Positions 1-4,578 of a stretch of DNA of 6,715 nucleotides are shown here, one piece after another. The position numbers and the translations under genes were made by a program. Each line of letters begins with the position of its first letter. The stretch's first letter is position 1. The stretch is from assembly GCA_934647195.1 (NCBI GenBank), contig CAKUFD010000021.1, positions 1 through 6,715 on the forward strand. Reading direction: 5' to 3'. The notes beneath the pieces are model-generated. The model saw only the letters and a list, made by a program, of their open reading frames with translations, did no database searches and was not told the origin of the DNA. The stretch comes from an uncultured Collinsella sp. (GTDB lineage: Bacteria > Actinomycetota > Coriobacteriia > Coriobacteriales > Coriobacteriaceae).

Positions 1-147
1 GCTAAAGTTCGTTCCGGTCTGCGCGCCCGCTTTGGAGCCAATGGCACTAGCACCTGAAAAAGCGCCGTTCAACTGCTCAGTAATCGACCCTGTGAGGTTA
101 TCGAATTTCGGGGTGAGCAGCACTGAACCGCGCGCCACATCGGCCAT
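1..147 (-). CDS. Tape measure protein, N-terminal fragment (runs off left edge)
   Basis: Only the first 49 codons are in the window; the frame is still open at base 1. The predicted N-terminus reads MADVARGSVLLTPKFDNL and continues into a Gly/Ala/Ser-rich stretch. A short 'G-S-x-x-L-x-P' opening is common in tape measure proteins of actinobacterial siphophages. The protein would set tail length and be packed inside the tail tube. The main support is position: it starts 10 bases after the stop of the frameshifted chaperone T region, the standard place for the tape measure gene. The start ATG at 147 is preceded by GGGGTGAT, a good match to the 16S rRNA tail, overlapping the upstream TAG. The identity rests on synteny more than on sequence, because the fragment is too short for a domain call. 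Confidence 0.75.
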   Translation of the reverse strand, partial: MADVARGSVLLTPKFDNLTGSITEQLNGAFSGASAIGSKAGAQTGTNFS

Positions 148-150
148 TTA

Positions 151-158
151 ATCACCCC
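151..158 (-). promoter_or_regulatory. Ribosome binding site of the tape measure gene
   Basis: On the minus strand the sequence TAGGGGTGATTAA precedes the ATG at 147. GGGGTGAT resembles the extended Shine-Dalgarno AGGAGGTGAT. Its first G is the last base of the chaperone T stop codon, so termination and initiation are probably coupled. Confidence 0.6.
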
Positions 159-571
159 TATTCGCCTTCCACATCCACCTCCGTTGTGGCAGTGGAGGAC
201 CGCGCGCCGAATAGCAGCGCGTCGATTCTCGCCTTATCAACGTTGAGATGGGTTTTCTTCTTTTTCTTCTTATTCGCCTTGGGTCTAGGAATCGGCTTCG
301 GCTTCTTGCCCTTGCCGCCGCCCAGGCCATAGGAGATGTTTGCAAGCTGGTCTACGATGAGCGCAAGCAGATAGGTGCTCTCGCTCCATTCCAGCTCAGG
401 GTGTAGGCGTATAAAGGTGCGCGATTGCGCAGGGAGCTGCACGGTAAGAGTCGCAATTTCCGCGAAGCGCCCAGCATCCATCATCGCGTCTAAATCCAGC
501 TGGTAGTACTGCCGGAAATCTGCTGTGAGCTCGTCCCGATAATCGAGAAGTATCGGAGCGAGCGCCGCTAG
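158..571 (-). CDS. Tail assembly chaperone T region, made as a G-T fusion by -1 frameshift
   Basis: This is the downstream half of the tail assembly chaperone pair, of the DUF5361-like type seen beside tape measure genes. The frame is entered from the G gene by a -1 slip at bases 577-571 and stays open for 137 codons to the TAG at 158. The first residues, LAALAPILLDYRDELTADF, lie upstream of any ATG. The family-like part follows: D-F-R-Q-Y-Y, then L-P-A-Q-S-R-T and a W-x-x-x-x-Y-L-L-A-L-I-V-D segment. The C-terminal part holds a glycine hinge, a Pro/Lys stretch and a run of six lysines. An ATG at 484 exists but has no Shine-Dalgarno, so independent translation seems unlikely. The full fusion would be about 275 residues. 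By analogy with lambda gpGT, it should bind tail tube subunits and load them on the tape measure, and be absent from the virion. Confidence 0.85.
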   Translation of the reverse strand, partial: LAALAPILLDYRDELTADFRQYYQLDLDAMMDAGRFAEIATLTVQLPAQSRTFIRLHPELEWSESTYLLALIVDQLANISYGLGGGKGKKPKPIPRPKANKKKKKKTHLNVDKARIDALLFGARSSTATTEVDVEGE

Positions 572-577
572 TTTTTT
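529..577 (-). promoter_or_regulatory. Programmed -1 frameshift site: A_AAA_AAC slippery heptamer plus stem-loop
   Basis: The last sense codons of chaperone G are GTA AAA AAC followed by TAG. The heptamer A_AAA_AAC (577-571) fits the canonical X_XXY_YYZ pattern in the G frame. Seven bases later a stem begins: GCTCG (563-559) pairs with CGAGC (533-529), then one C/A mismatch and one G-U pair, then CCGATA (556-551) pairs with TATCGG (541-536), closing a 9-base loop (550-542). Both the spacer length and the stem suit a stimulator of -1 slippage. Slipping bypasses the TAG at 570-568 and enters the open T frame. Confidence 0.85.
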
Positions 578-984
578 ACTTCGAGGTGGTTGAACAGCTC
601 GTTTTCGATGCGCATAATCTCTTTGAAGTCCTCGTAGCCCATCTTAGCCTTAACGACTTCGCACACCTTGTCATCCACCTTGCCGCCGAACACGAAGTCA
701 TAGAGCGCCAGCGCGCAGGAAATAGGAGCGTCCTCGCCCTTTCGCTCGTAATCCTGGAACTCCGCGAACATGCGGATGAACTCGCGCGACTTGATTCGGC
801 GCATATCGACGCGGTACGTCTCGCCCTCGAACTCGACATCGTTCTCATATGGCTGCTTATCGCCCTGGACGATGTTGAACTTGGGCTCACGGTCCATATA
901 ACGCGCCGTAACGGTCTCGCGCTGCATTTCCTTCGCGGTGGCGTACTCGCGGAGCTGCTCAGGGGTCATATCCTCGATATTCAT
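568..984 (-). CDS. Tail assembly chaperone G
   Basis: This is a 138-residue acidic and charged protein in the position of lambda gpG, between the major tail protein and the tape measure gene. It would act in the cytoplasm as a tail tube assembly chaperone, alone and as the frameshifted G-T fusion. The sequence has a charged N-terminal helix region (residues 1-30), then an F-x-G-x-x-Y-x-V-D-M-R-R-I-K-S-R-E-F segment (about 53-70). This resembles the 'conserved strand then K-S-x-E-x-x-R' region of such chaperones. A helical C-terminus follows. An in-frame GTG at 1008 would add eight residues, but I chose the ATG at 984 because AAAGGA (996-991) lies six bases upstream of it. Direct sequence recognition is moderate; the slippery heptamer at its end and the gene order make the call firm. 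Confidence 0.85.
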   Translation of the reverse strand: MNIEDMTPEQLREYATAKEMQRETVTARYMDREPKFNIVQGDKQPYENDVEFEGETYRVDMRRIKSREFIRMFAEFQDYERKGEDAPISCALALYDFVFGGKVDDKVCEVVKAKMGYEDFKEIMRIENELFNHLEVKN

Positions 985-990
985 TTCAAA

Positions 991-996
991 TCCTTT
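991..996 (-). promoter_or_regulatory. Ribosome binding site that decides the chaperone G start
   Basis: AAAGGA on the minus strand sits six bases before the ATG at 984. It lies downstream of the alternative GTG at 1008, so it supports the shorter reading. Confidence 0.6.
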
Positions 997-1008
997 CGGT
1001 AGGCCCAC

Positions 1009-1065
1009 GGAGGGCGGTAAGGACGGCTTTAGCGCCTACTACCAAAGCCGCCGTTGCCGCCCTCC
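1009..1065. repeat. Two-tier inverted repeat (57 bp) between major tail and chaperone genes
   Basis: The outer arms GGAGGGCGG (1009-1017) and CCGCCCTCC (1057-1065) are perfect 9-base complements. Inside are six unpaired bases on each side, then inner arms CGGCTTT (1024-1030) and AAAGCCG (1044-1050), perfect 7-base complements around a 13-base loop. No T-run follows on either strand, so it is not a standard intrinsic terminator. It fills most of the 81-base gap between the two genes, which is otherwise non-coding. On the mRNA it ends 13 bases upstream of the chaperone ribosome binding site. Possible roles are RNase processing, 3'-end stabilisation of the major tail message, or restriction of chaperone translation. 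Confidence 0.8.
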
Positions 1066-1089
1066 ATGCGGAAAGCGGTAGTTGCTGCC

Positions 1090-1695
1090 CTAGGCGGCAA
1101 CCGTAGTCGTGTCGTAGATGTACTCACGGATGCAATCGCCCTCGAAGAAATCGGAGGGCAGGCACTTGATGGTGGGCGCGTATCCAGCCAAATCGGAGTT
1201 GTTCATCTCCATGTCATCACGCTCGGCAATGACGCCGTTGGGGATAACGACGCGCTTGACCTTGGTATCGGAAACAACCGCATCGAAGATGAACAAGTGG
1301 GAACCTGTGAAATTCTTGTTGTGGCGAACGGTGGTGGTGCCGCTCTCAGTGCTCACGTTCGCGTCGCCGTATACGGTCTTGAGCACGGTGTCGCGCGCCT
1401 CAAGGAAAGTCACCTCGATGCTCTCGGCATAAGAGGTCATTGGGGAGACGATAGTGACGCCGCTCCAATCGGTCTTGTCGTCGGTGTCGGTATCGGTCGC
1501 GATCGTAACGCCGTCCTCGGAGATATAGCCGAGGGACTTGAGAACCGCGCTCGGTGCCTTGCAAAGCTCAGCAAGAGTCTTGGTCATATCGATGAACGTG
1601 GTGGGGTCGGTGCCAGCCGGAGCCACGCAGGCGTAACCGCCCTCACGGCCCTTGGCGATACCAACGTTAGAAGCGTCAAGCATAGTTTCAGCCAT
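1090..1695 (-). CDS. Major tail protein (tail tube subunit)
   Basis: This 201-residue protein would polymerise into the tail tube. It follows the tail terminator gene and precedes the chaperone G/GT pair, the usual place for the tube gene. The sequence fits siphophage tube proteins: a short N-terminal arm, an L-G-Y-I-S-E-D-G-V segment (about residues 55-63), a W-x-G-V-T-I-V-S strand, an acidic 'S-I-E-V-T-F-L-E-A' strand (about 92-100) followed by L-K-T-V-Y-G, and a later R-V-V-I-P-N-G-V-I-A-E-R strand (about 148-159). The A-P-T-I-K-C-L-P strand near the C-terminus is also typical. The ATG at 1695 has AGAAAGGA (1712-1705) upstream, a good site for an abundant product. The U-run of a terminator-like hairpin directly abuts that site, which is unusual. 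Confidence 0.88.
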   Translation of the reverse strand: MAETMLDASNVGIAKGREGGYACVAPAGTDPTTFIDMTKTLAELCKAPSAVLKSLGYISEDGVTIATDTDTDDKTDWSGVTIVSPMTSYAESIEVTFLEARDTVLKTVYGDANVSTESGTTTVRHNKNFTGSHLFIFDAVVSDTKVKRVVIPNGVIAERDDMEMNNSDLAGYAPTIKCLPSDFFEGDCIREYIYDTTTVAA

Positions 1696-1712
1696 GGTTT
1701 TTATTCCTTTCT

Positions 1713-1741
1713 AAAAAAGCCGCTACGCTCGCGTAACGGCT
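1713..1741 (-). terminator. Intrinsic terminator overlapping the tail terminator gene end, just before the major tail gene
   Basis: On the minus strand, AGCCGTTACGC (1741-1731) pairs with GCGTAGCGGCT (1728-1718) with one G-U pair, leaving a tight loop around GA. It is followed by a run of T (1718-1713). The stem contains the last five codons and the TAG of the upstream gene. The T-run is directly followed by the AGAAAGGA ribosome binding site of the major tail gene. There is no room for a promoter in between, so the hairpin is probably partial, anti-terminated or used as an RNA 3'-end or processing element. Confidence 0.75.
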
Positions 1742-2070
1742 GTGAAATCGAGTTGATAGCGGTAGCACCTGCTATCTGGGTCGGGGAAGCTGTAAATACC
1801 TCCCACGGAGCAAGAGCACACGTTAGGGCAGGTCTCGCGCATCGAGACAAGCACCTCGCGCGCCATCAGCGCAAGGGTGTAGCTCTCCGCCTCGCTTTCC
1901 GCCCAGCACTGCACGGCAAGGTTCGGCGCGTCTCGGCACAGCGAATAGCCGCCGCCCGTGCGCTCGACTGTCGTGAAGCGCTGCGGGCGGTCTGCCGGGA
2001 CGATTGAGCTGGACGGCACGCCCAAACCCTTTTCGAGTGCCGCGCAGGTCGCGGCGATAACGTCGAACAT
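1723..2070 (-). CDS. Tail terminator protein
   Basis: This is a 115-residue protein in the tail terminator slot, just before the tube protein. It would form the ring that caps the assembled tail tube and docks it to the head. The sequence matches the family pattern in actinobacterial phages: an N-terminal helix ending L-G-V-P, a V-P-A-D-R-P-Q-R-F-T-T-V-E-R-T-G-G-G strand-turn (about residues 24-41), a D-A-P-N-L-A-V-Q-C-W-A-E segment followed by a helix, a Y-S-F-P-D-P-D-S loop and a final R-Y-x-x-D-F strand. The ATG at 2070 overlaps the preceding TGA as TGATG, implying coupled translation. A TTG at 2082 is a longer alternative but has its purine-rich site too close. The protein carries seven cysteines, including C-P-N-V-C-S-C, which is high for this family. 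The last codons lie inside a terminator-like stem. Confidence 0.8.
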   Translation of the reverse strand: MFDVIAATCAALEKGLGVPSSSIVPADRPQRFTTVERTGGGYSLCRDAPNLAVQCWAESEAESYTLALMAREVLVSMRETCPNVCSCSVGGIYSFPDPDSRCYRYQLDFTAVTRA

Positions 2071-2363
2071 CAGATACCGCAACCCTTCTTCAACGTGTTG
2101 TTGCGCAGGTTGTCGAGATAGGCGTCAGTGTTTGCAACGCCCACGCGGACTCCGTTGCACCAACTCAGGGGCTTTACCTGCACATCGTATTCGGGGTGCC
2201 CGTGCGGAAGGCTCGCCAGCGAATTGCAGCGCGCCGCATATCCAGCGCCCTGCTCGTAGAGCATCCCGGTAACGCCGCTGCTCTTCGTGATGGAGACAAC
2301 GCCGCTGTCTATGTGCTTCACGCGGCCTTTGAGCTTCATCTTCAACGTGAATCCGCTACCCAT
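2070..2363 (-). CDS. Small neck / tail-completion protein (minor capsid-like)
   Basis: This 97-residue basic protein lies between the head closure and tail terminator genes. In phages with this gene order that slot holds an HK97 gp10-like or minor capsid 2-like protein, which joins head and tail. The visible sequence has a K-M-K-L-K-G-R-V N-terminal strand, a G-x-G-Y-A-A-R central turn and a C-terminal helix with A-Y-L-D-N-L-R-N-N-T-L-K-K. A terminal 'N-T-L' helix of this kind recurs in the family. I chose the ATG at 2363 because GAGGTG (2373-2368) lies four bases upstream; a TTG at 2381 would add six residues. It overlaps the closure gene by eight bases and the tail terminator gene by one, so the three are probably translationally coupled. 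The exact family is uncertain and the role is inferred mainly from position. Confidence 0.65.
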   Translation of the reverse strand: MGSGFTLKMKLKGRVKHIDSGVVSITKSSGVTGMLYEQGAGYAARCNSLASLPHGHPEYDVQVKPLSWCNGVRVGVANTDAYLDNLRNNTLKKGCGI

Positions 2364-2697
2364 CGCACACCTCGCATTCAACCGCGCGGTTCCAATCGCC
2401 AGGGCAGTTCGCGTTTACATATGGCTGCGGGTCTCCAACCACTGCGTATTCGGTGCCGCGATACTTGACCCTGCAACCGCGCAAAGTCTGCTCATAGGTC
2501 TTTGGAAAATGGAAGGTCATTACAACCTCCACGCCGTTCGGCCTGGCCGCTTCGAGGTCGCTCGTAGCGCCCGGCTGCGGCAAGACGTTTTCGACGGTCT
2601 CAACCGCCCATTCGCCCGGTACCGCGTTGCCGTGCGCATCTTTTTTTGCAGCGCTTCGCCGCAACACCTCGACAGCAACGCCGCTAATCAGATTCAT
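2356..2697 (-). CDS. Head closure protein (head-tail stopper)
   Basis: This 113-residue protein would close the portal channel below the connector ring after DNA packaging, like SPP1 gp16. The sequence fits: N-terminal strands containing V-E-V-L-R-R, an A-R-P-N-G-V-E segment (about residues 51-57), H-F-P-K-T-Y, then L-R-G-C-R-V-K-Y-R-G-T-E-Y-A-V-V-G-D-P-Q-P (about 72-92). A 'G-x-x-V-x-x-R-G-x-x-Y-x-V-x-G-x-P' motif is characteristic of head closure proteins. The gene follows the connector and overlaps its end. I chose the ATG at 2697 because GGTGATC lies just upstream; a GTG at 2706 would add three residues and cannot be excluded. Confidence 0.82.
   Translation of the reverse strand: MNLISGVAVEVLRRSAAKKDAHGNAVPGEWAVETVENVLPQPGATSDLEAARPNGVEVVMTFHFPKTYEQTLRGCRVKYRGTEYAVVGDPQPYVNANCPGDWNRAVECEVCDG
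2368..2373 (-). promoter_or_regulatory. Ribosome binding site that decides the small neck protein start
   Basis: GAGGTG on the minus strand lies four bases before the ATG at 2363 and inside the end of the head closure gene. It lies downstream of the alternative TTG at 2381, so it favours the ATG. Confidence 0.55.
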
Positions 2698-3070
2698 TGC
2701 GATCACCCGCCATCATCCGGCACGAGAGAACCGCGCCGGATGAAAGGCCGAGCAAATCAAGCTCAGATGGAAGGGGGCGCATGTACTGATCGAGCAGTGA
2801 GACGGATGCCGTATAAACGCCCGCCGTCTGCGAGTACTGCGATACGCCGGAAAGCCCAGCAGGCGTGGAGAGAGCGCGATTGACCATGGCCATGCAGACG
2901 GTAGCCGCATTGAGGTCTAGCACCTCATCCACACCCGCCGTGTACCCGTCCATCTTGCCAAGCAGATAGCCCGTGGCGCGAAGCAGCAGCGCTTCGAGCC
3001 GCTTTTCGTCGGCTACCGCGCCATATGCCGCCGTGTATTCCTCGGGTGTAGCAAATGCCTTGATAGCCAT
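2684..3070 (-). CDS. Head-tail connector (gp19/gp15-like adaptor)
   Basis: This 128-residue protein sits directly after the major capsid gene. It would form the ring attached under the portal. The helical N-terminal half (A-T-P-E-E-Y at residues 7-12, then E-K-R-L-E-A-L-L-L-R-A) is followed by a hallmark stretch: A-T-V-C-M-A-M-V-N-R-A-L-S-T-P-A-G-L (about 56-73), then S-Q-Y-S-Q-T-A-G-V-Y-T-A-S-V-S (about 77-91). A 'helix, P-x-G, S-x-T-A-G-x-Y-x-A-S' pattern is typical of the Gp19/Gp15/Gp42 family. The C-terminus L-D-L-L-G-L-S-S-G fits the family end as well. The ATG at 3070 is preceded by AGGAGT (3084-3079), which overlaps the capsid gene stop codon. The gene overlaps the head closure gene at its 3' end. 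Confidence 0.85.
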   Translation of the reverse strand: MAIKAFATPEEYTAAYGAVADEKRLEALLLRATGYLLGKMDGYTAGVDEVLDLNAATVCMAMVNRALSTPAGLSGVSQYSQTAGVYTASVSLLDQYMRPLPSELDLLGLSSGAVLSCRMMAGDRNESD

Positions 3071-3082
3071 CGTGGATCACTC

Positions 3083-3964
3083 CTAGACAGAGGCGGTGCC
3101 GTTGTCGATGCGAACGAAATCGTTAACGTCGCGAATGACGAAACCGACCTCGAACTCGCAGCGAACCGCGAACATGTTGCGCTGCCACAGATTGAGGGTC
3201 TTGGAGCCGCTCGTGAGGGTAGCCTGATCGGAGATGGAGATATTCACATCCTTGACCACGCCGTAGCGGGCTGCGCTCCAATCGCCGCCGAAACCGAGAA
3301 CCTCAGCGGCCTTACCGGCTGCGGCCTTGTGGGCGGACTTGGTGAAGTGAGTGGGAACGCTCAGGACGTGGCCCACAGCGCCATCGGTCTGGACGTTGTT
3401 GATGAACAACGGTCGGTTGGTGGTGTCCTTGGTCTTCAGAAGCAGGGTCTTTGCCTGCTGGGAGAGGACGAAGGCGTTGAGGTTGCTGTCGTTCTCGGCA
3501 ACCTTGCCGATCGCATCGACGAATGCGTCATAGGTCTTGGTGGAAGCATCGACGGCATTCGTCACGCCCGCGAGGGTATCGAATCCGGTACCGGGAGCGG
3601 TGCCGAACATGCATGTCTCGTCGAACTTCTTGGCGATAGCAAACGGCAGTCGAGAAACAAGCTCGTTGTAAAGCGCCTCGGTGTTGTCGCGGAACTGGTT
3701 GGAGAACGGCTCGATGATAGCGAGGGTGTAACCCTTCATCTCCTTGGTGGAAAGGGTGTGCTGAGATACGGGCTTGTTGTCGGTCTCAGAGACCCAATCG
3801 GCGGCAGGCTCGCCAGTGATAACTGGGATGGTCAAGCCGTTGCCGGGAAGGTCGATACGCTGCGCGAGCTGCATGATTGCAGAATTTTCGAGCGTCTTTG
3901 CCCAAATCTCGGTAGAGACGGAAGAGGGCAGAGTGATAGAGGACTTATTGATGCCTTCAGCCAT
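3083..3964 (-). CDS. Major capsid protein (HK97 fold)
   Basis: This 293-residue protein is a compact HK97-fold capsid subunit of the Phage_capsid type. It begins almost directly with the core domain: S-S-V-S-T-E-I-W (residues 14-21), N-S-A-I-M-Q-L-A-Q-R, then I-P-V-I-T-G-E-P-A-A-D-W-V-S-E-T (about 47-62) and the K-P-V-S-Q-H-T-L-S-T-K-E-M-K-G-Y N-arm/E-loop region. A-K-K-F-D-E-T-C-M-F-G-T (about 110-121) is the spine helix region; V-V-K-D-V-N-I-S-I-S-D and L-W-Q-R-N-M-F-A-V-R-C-E-F-E-V-G-F (about 258-276) complete the P-domain. There is no long N-terminal delta domain; the separate upstream scaffold gene supplies that role. ATG at 3964 with AAGGAG (3978-3973) upstream is a strong initiation site. 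It follows the scaffold stop by 17 bases. Confidence 0.95.
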   Translation of the reverse strand: MAEGINKSSITLPSSVSTEIWAKTLENSAIMQLAQRIDLPGNGLTIPVITGEPAADWVSETDNKPVSQHTLSTKEMKGYTLAIIEPFSNQFRDNTEALYNELVSRLPFAIAKKFDETCMFGTAPGTGFDTLAGVTNAVDASTKTYDAFVDAIGKVAENDSNLNAFVLSQQAKTLLLKTKDTTNRPLFINNVQTDGAVGHVLSVPTHFTKSAHKAAAGKAAEVLGFGGDWSAARYGVVKDVNISISDQATLTSGSKTLNLWQRNMFAVRCEFEVGFVIRDVNDFVRIDNGTASV

Positions 3965-3981
3965 GGTTGATTCTCCTTGTC

Positions 3982-4479
3982 TTAGTTAAAGGCGGTTTGC
4001 ATGAAGCGCGAAAAATCGTCCTTCGCGCTACCCGTTTCCTTGATGTCGGCATGCTTGCCGTCACCCAGCACCACGGGCACGGTTGCAGTGTTAGGGGCCG
4101 CGTAACGGTCTTTAAGACCCTCGGCCTTGCTCATGAGGTCATCGCGATCACTTGCGGAAATCAGGCTCAAAAGGTCGGCGGGAACGCCAGTGGCCTCAGC
4201 CGCCTCGTTCACCCATGCCGTTCGGTCCTTCTCGGCCTGGAGCGCGTCGGCGCGCGCCGTCGCGTCTGCAAGCTGCTTCTGAAGCTTCTCGGATTCGCTC
4301 ATTTGGGATTCTTTGAGCGCTGCCAGCTCGTCAGCCGCGCCCTTGCGCTGCTTCGCGAGCTTCTCCCACTCACGGGAATGCTTCTTCAGCTCGTTGTACT
4401 TGGCTTCCCAATCGACGGGCTGTGTAGCTTCGCCGTTCGGCTCTGTCTGCTCGTCCGTCTTGTTGTCGGTCTCGTCCAT
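3982..4479 (-). CDS. Capsid scaffolding protein
   Basis: This 165-residue acidic, strongly helical protein sits immediately before the major capsid gene, the standard place for a separate phage scaffold. It would line the procapsid interior and leave or be degraded during maturation. Residues 1-22 are polar and disordered. Residues 24-88 show a Lys/Glu/Leu/Ala-rich coiled-coil pattern (K-Y-N-E-L-K-K, L-A-A-L-K, S-E-K-L-Q-K-Q-L). A short helical domain, E-A-T-G-V-P-A-D-L-L-S-L-I (about 95-107), is typical of DUF4355/GP20-like scaffolds. A proline/valine linker follows, then a C-terminal helix, D-D-F-S-R-F-M-Q-T-A-F, which probably contacts the capsid protein. The ATG at 4479 has a near-perfect AAGGAGGT (4492-4485), the strongest ribosome binding site in the window. 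It follows a terminator and two small hairpins, so it may begin its own expression unit. Confidence 0.9.
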   Translation of the reverse strand: MDETDNKTDEQTEPNGEATQPVDWEAKYNELKKHSREWEKLAKQRKGAADELAALKESQMSESEKLQKQLADATARADALQAEKDRTAWVNEAAEATGVPADLLSLISASDRDDLMSKAEGLKDRYAAPNTATVPVVLGDGKHADIKETGSAKDDFSRFMQTAFN

Positions 4480-4495
4480 GAGTGACCTCCTTACC

Positions 4496-4536
4496 GCGCC
4501 GTTCGGCGCTGTCCCCCGCTGCCGTTCGGCTGCGGG
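4496..4536 (-). repeat. Twin hairpins sharing the core GCCGAACGGC, upstream of the scaffold gene
   Basis: Hairpin one (4496-4509) has 5-base arms GCGCC/GGCGC around a 4-base loop. Hairpin two (4515-4536) has outer arms CCCGC/GCGGG, one mismatch and inner arms GCC/GGC around the same loop. Both contain the 10-mer GCCGAACGGC (minus strand), which recurs inside the scaffold gene at 4432-4441. They occupy the leader between the terminator and the scaffold ribosome binding site, hairpin one lying three bases from it. They could protect the 5' end of the capsid message or modulate initiation. Confidence 0.6.
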
Positions 4537-4551
4537 ATACGGATAGATATG

Positions 4552-4574
4552 AAAAAAGCCGCTCGAAAGCGGCC
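4552..4574 (-). terminator. Intrinsic terminator after the MuF-like gene
   Basis: On the minus strand GCCGCT (4573-4568) pairs with AGCGGC (4563-4558) around a stable TTCG loop, and a run of six T (4557-4552) follows. It lies four bases after the TGA of the minor capsid gene. It is a textbook rho-independent terminator inside the structural operon. The half-site GCGGCTTTTTT is identical to that of the other terminator at 1713-1741. I found no convincing promoter in the roughly 70 bases before the scaffold gene, so readthrough or an unrecognised phage promoter must serve the downstream genes. Confidence 0.85.
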
Positions 4575-4578
4575 TTAA

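Noticed and set aside
1054..2007. Plus-strand open frame of 317 codons opposite the major tail and tail terminator genes
   Set aside because: It runs through two terminators and the real genes in antisense and has an Arg/Ala/Val-rich shadow composition with no domain pattern.
2287..2883. Plus-strand open frame of 198 codons across the connector and head closure genes
   Set aside because: It crosses the boundaries of three real minus-strand genes and looks like none of the known phage proteins.
3329..3970. Plus-strand open frame of 213 codons opposite the capsid gene
   Set aside because: It is antisense to a clear HK97-fold capsid gene; the composition is that of a reverse-complement shadow.
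4107..4119. Near-perfect palindrome GGTCTTTAAGACC inside the scaffold gene
   Set aside because: It has a one-base centre and is within coding sequence (G-L-K-D-R) with no matching sites elsewhere; probably chance.
4537..4557. Possible promoter for the scaffold gene between the terminator and the twin hairpins
   Set aside because: The minus strand is AT-rich here (CATATCTATCCGTATCC), but I could not find a -35 and -10 pair with sensible spacing.
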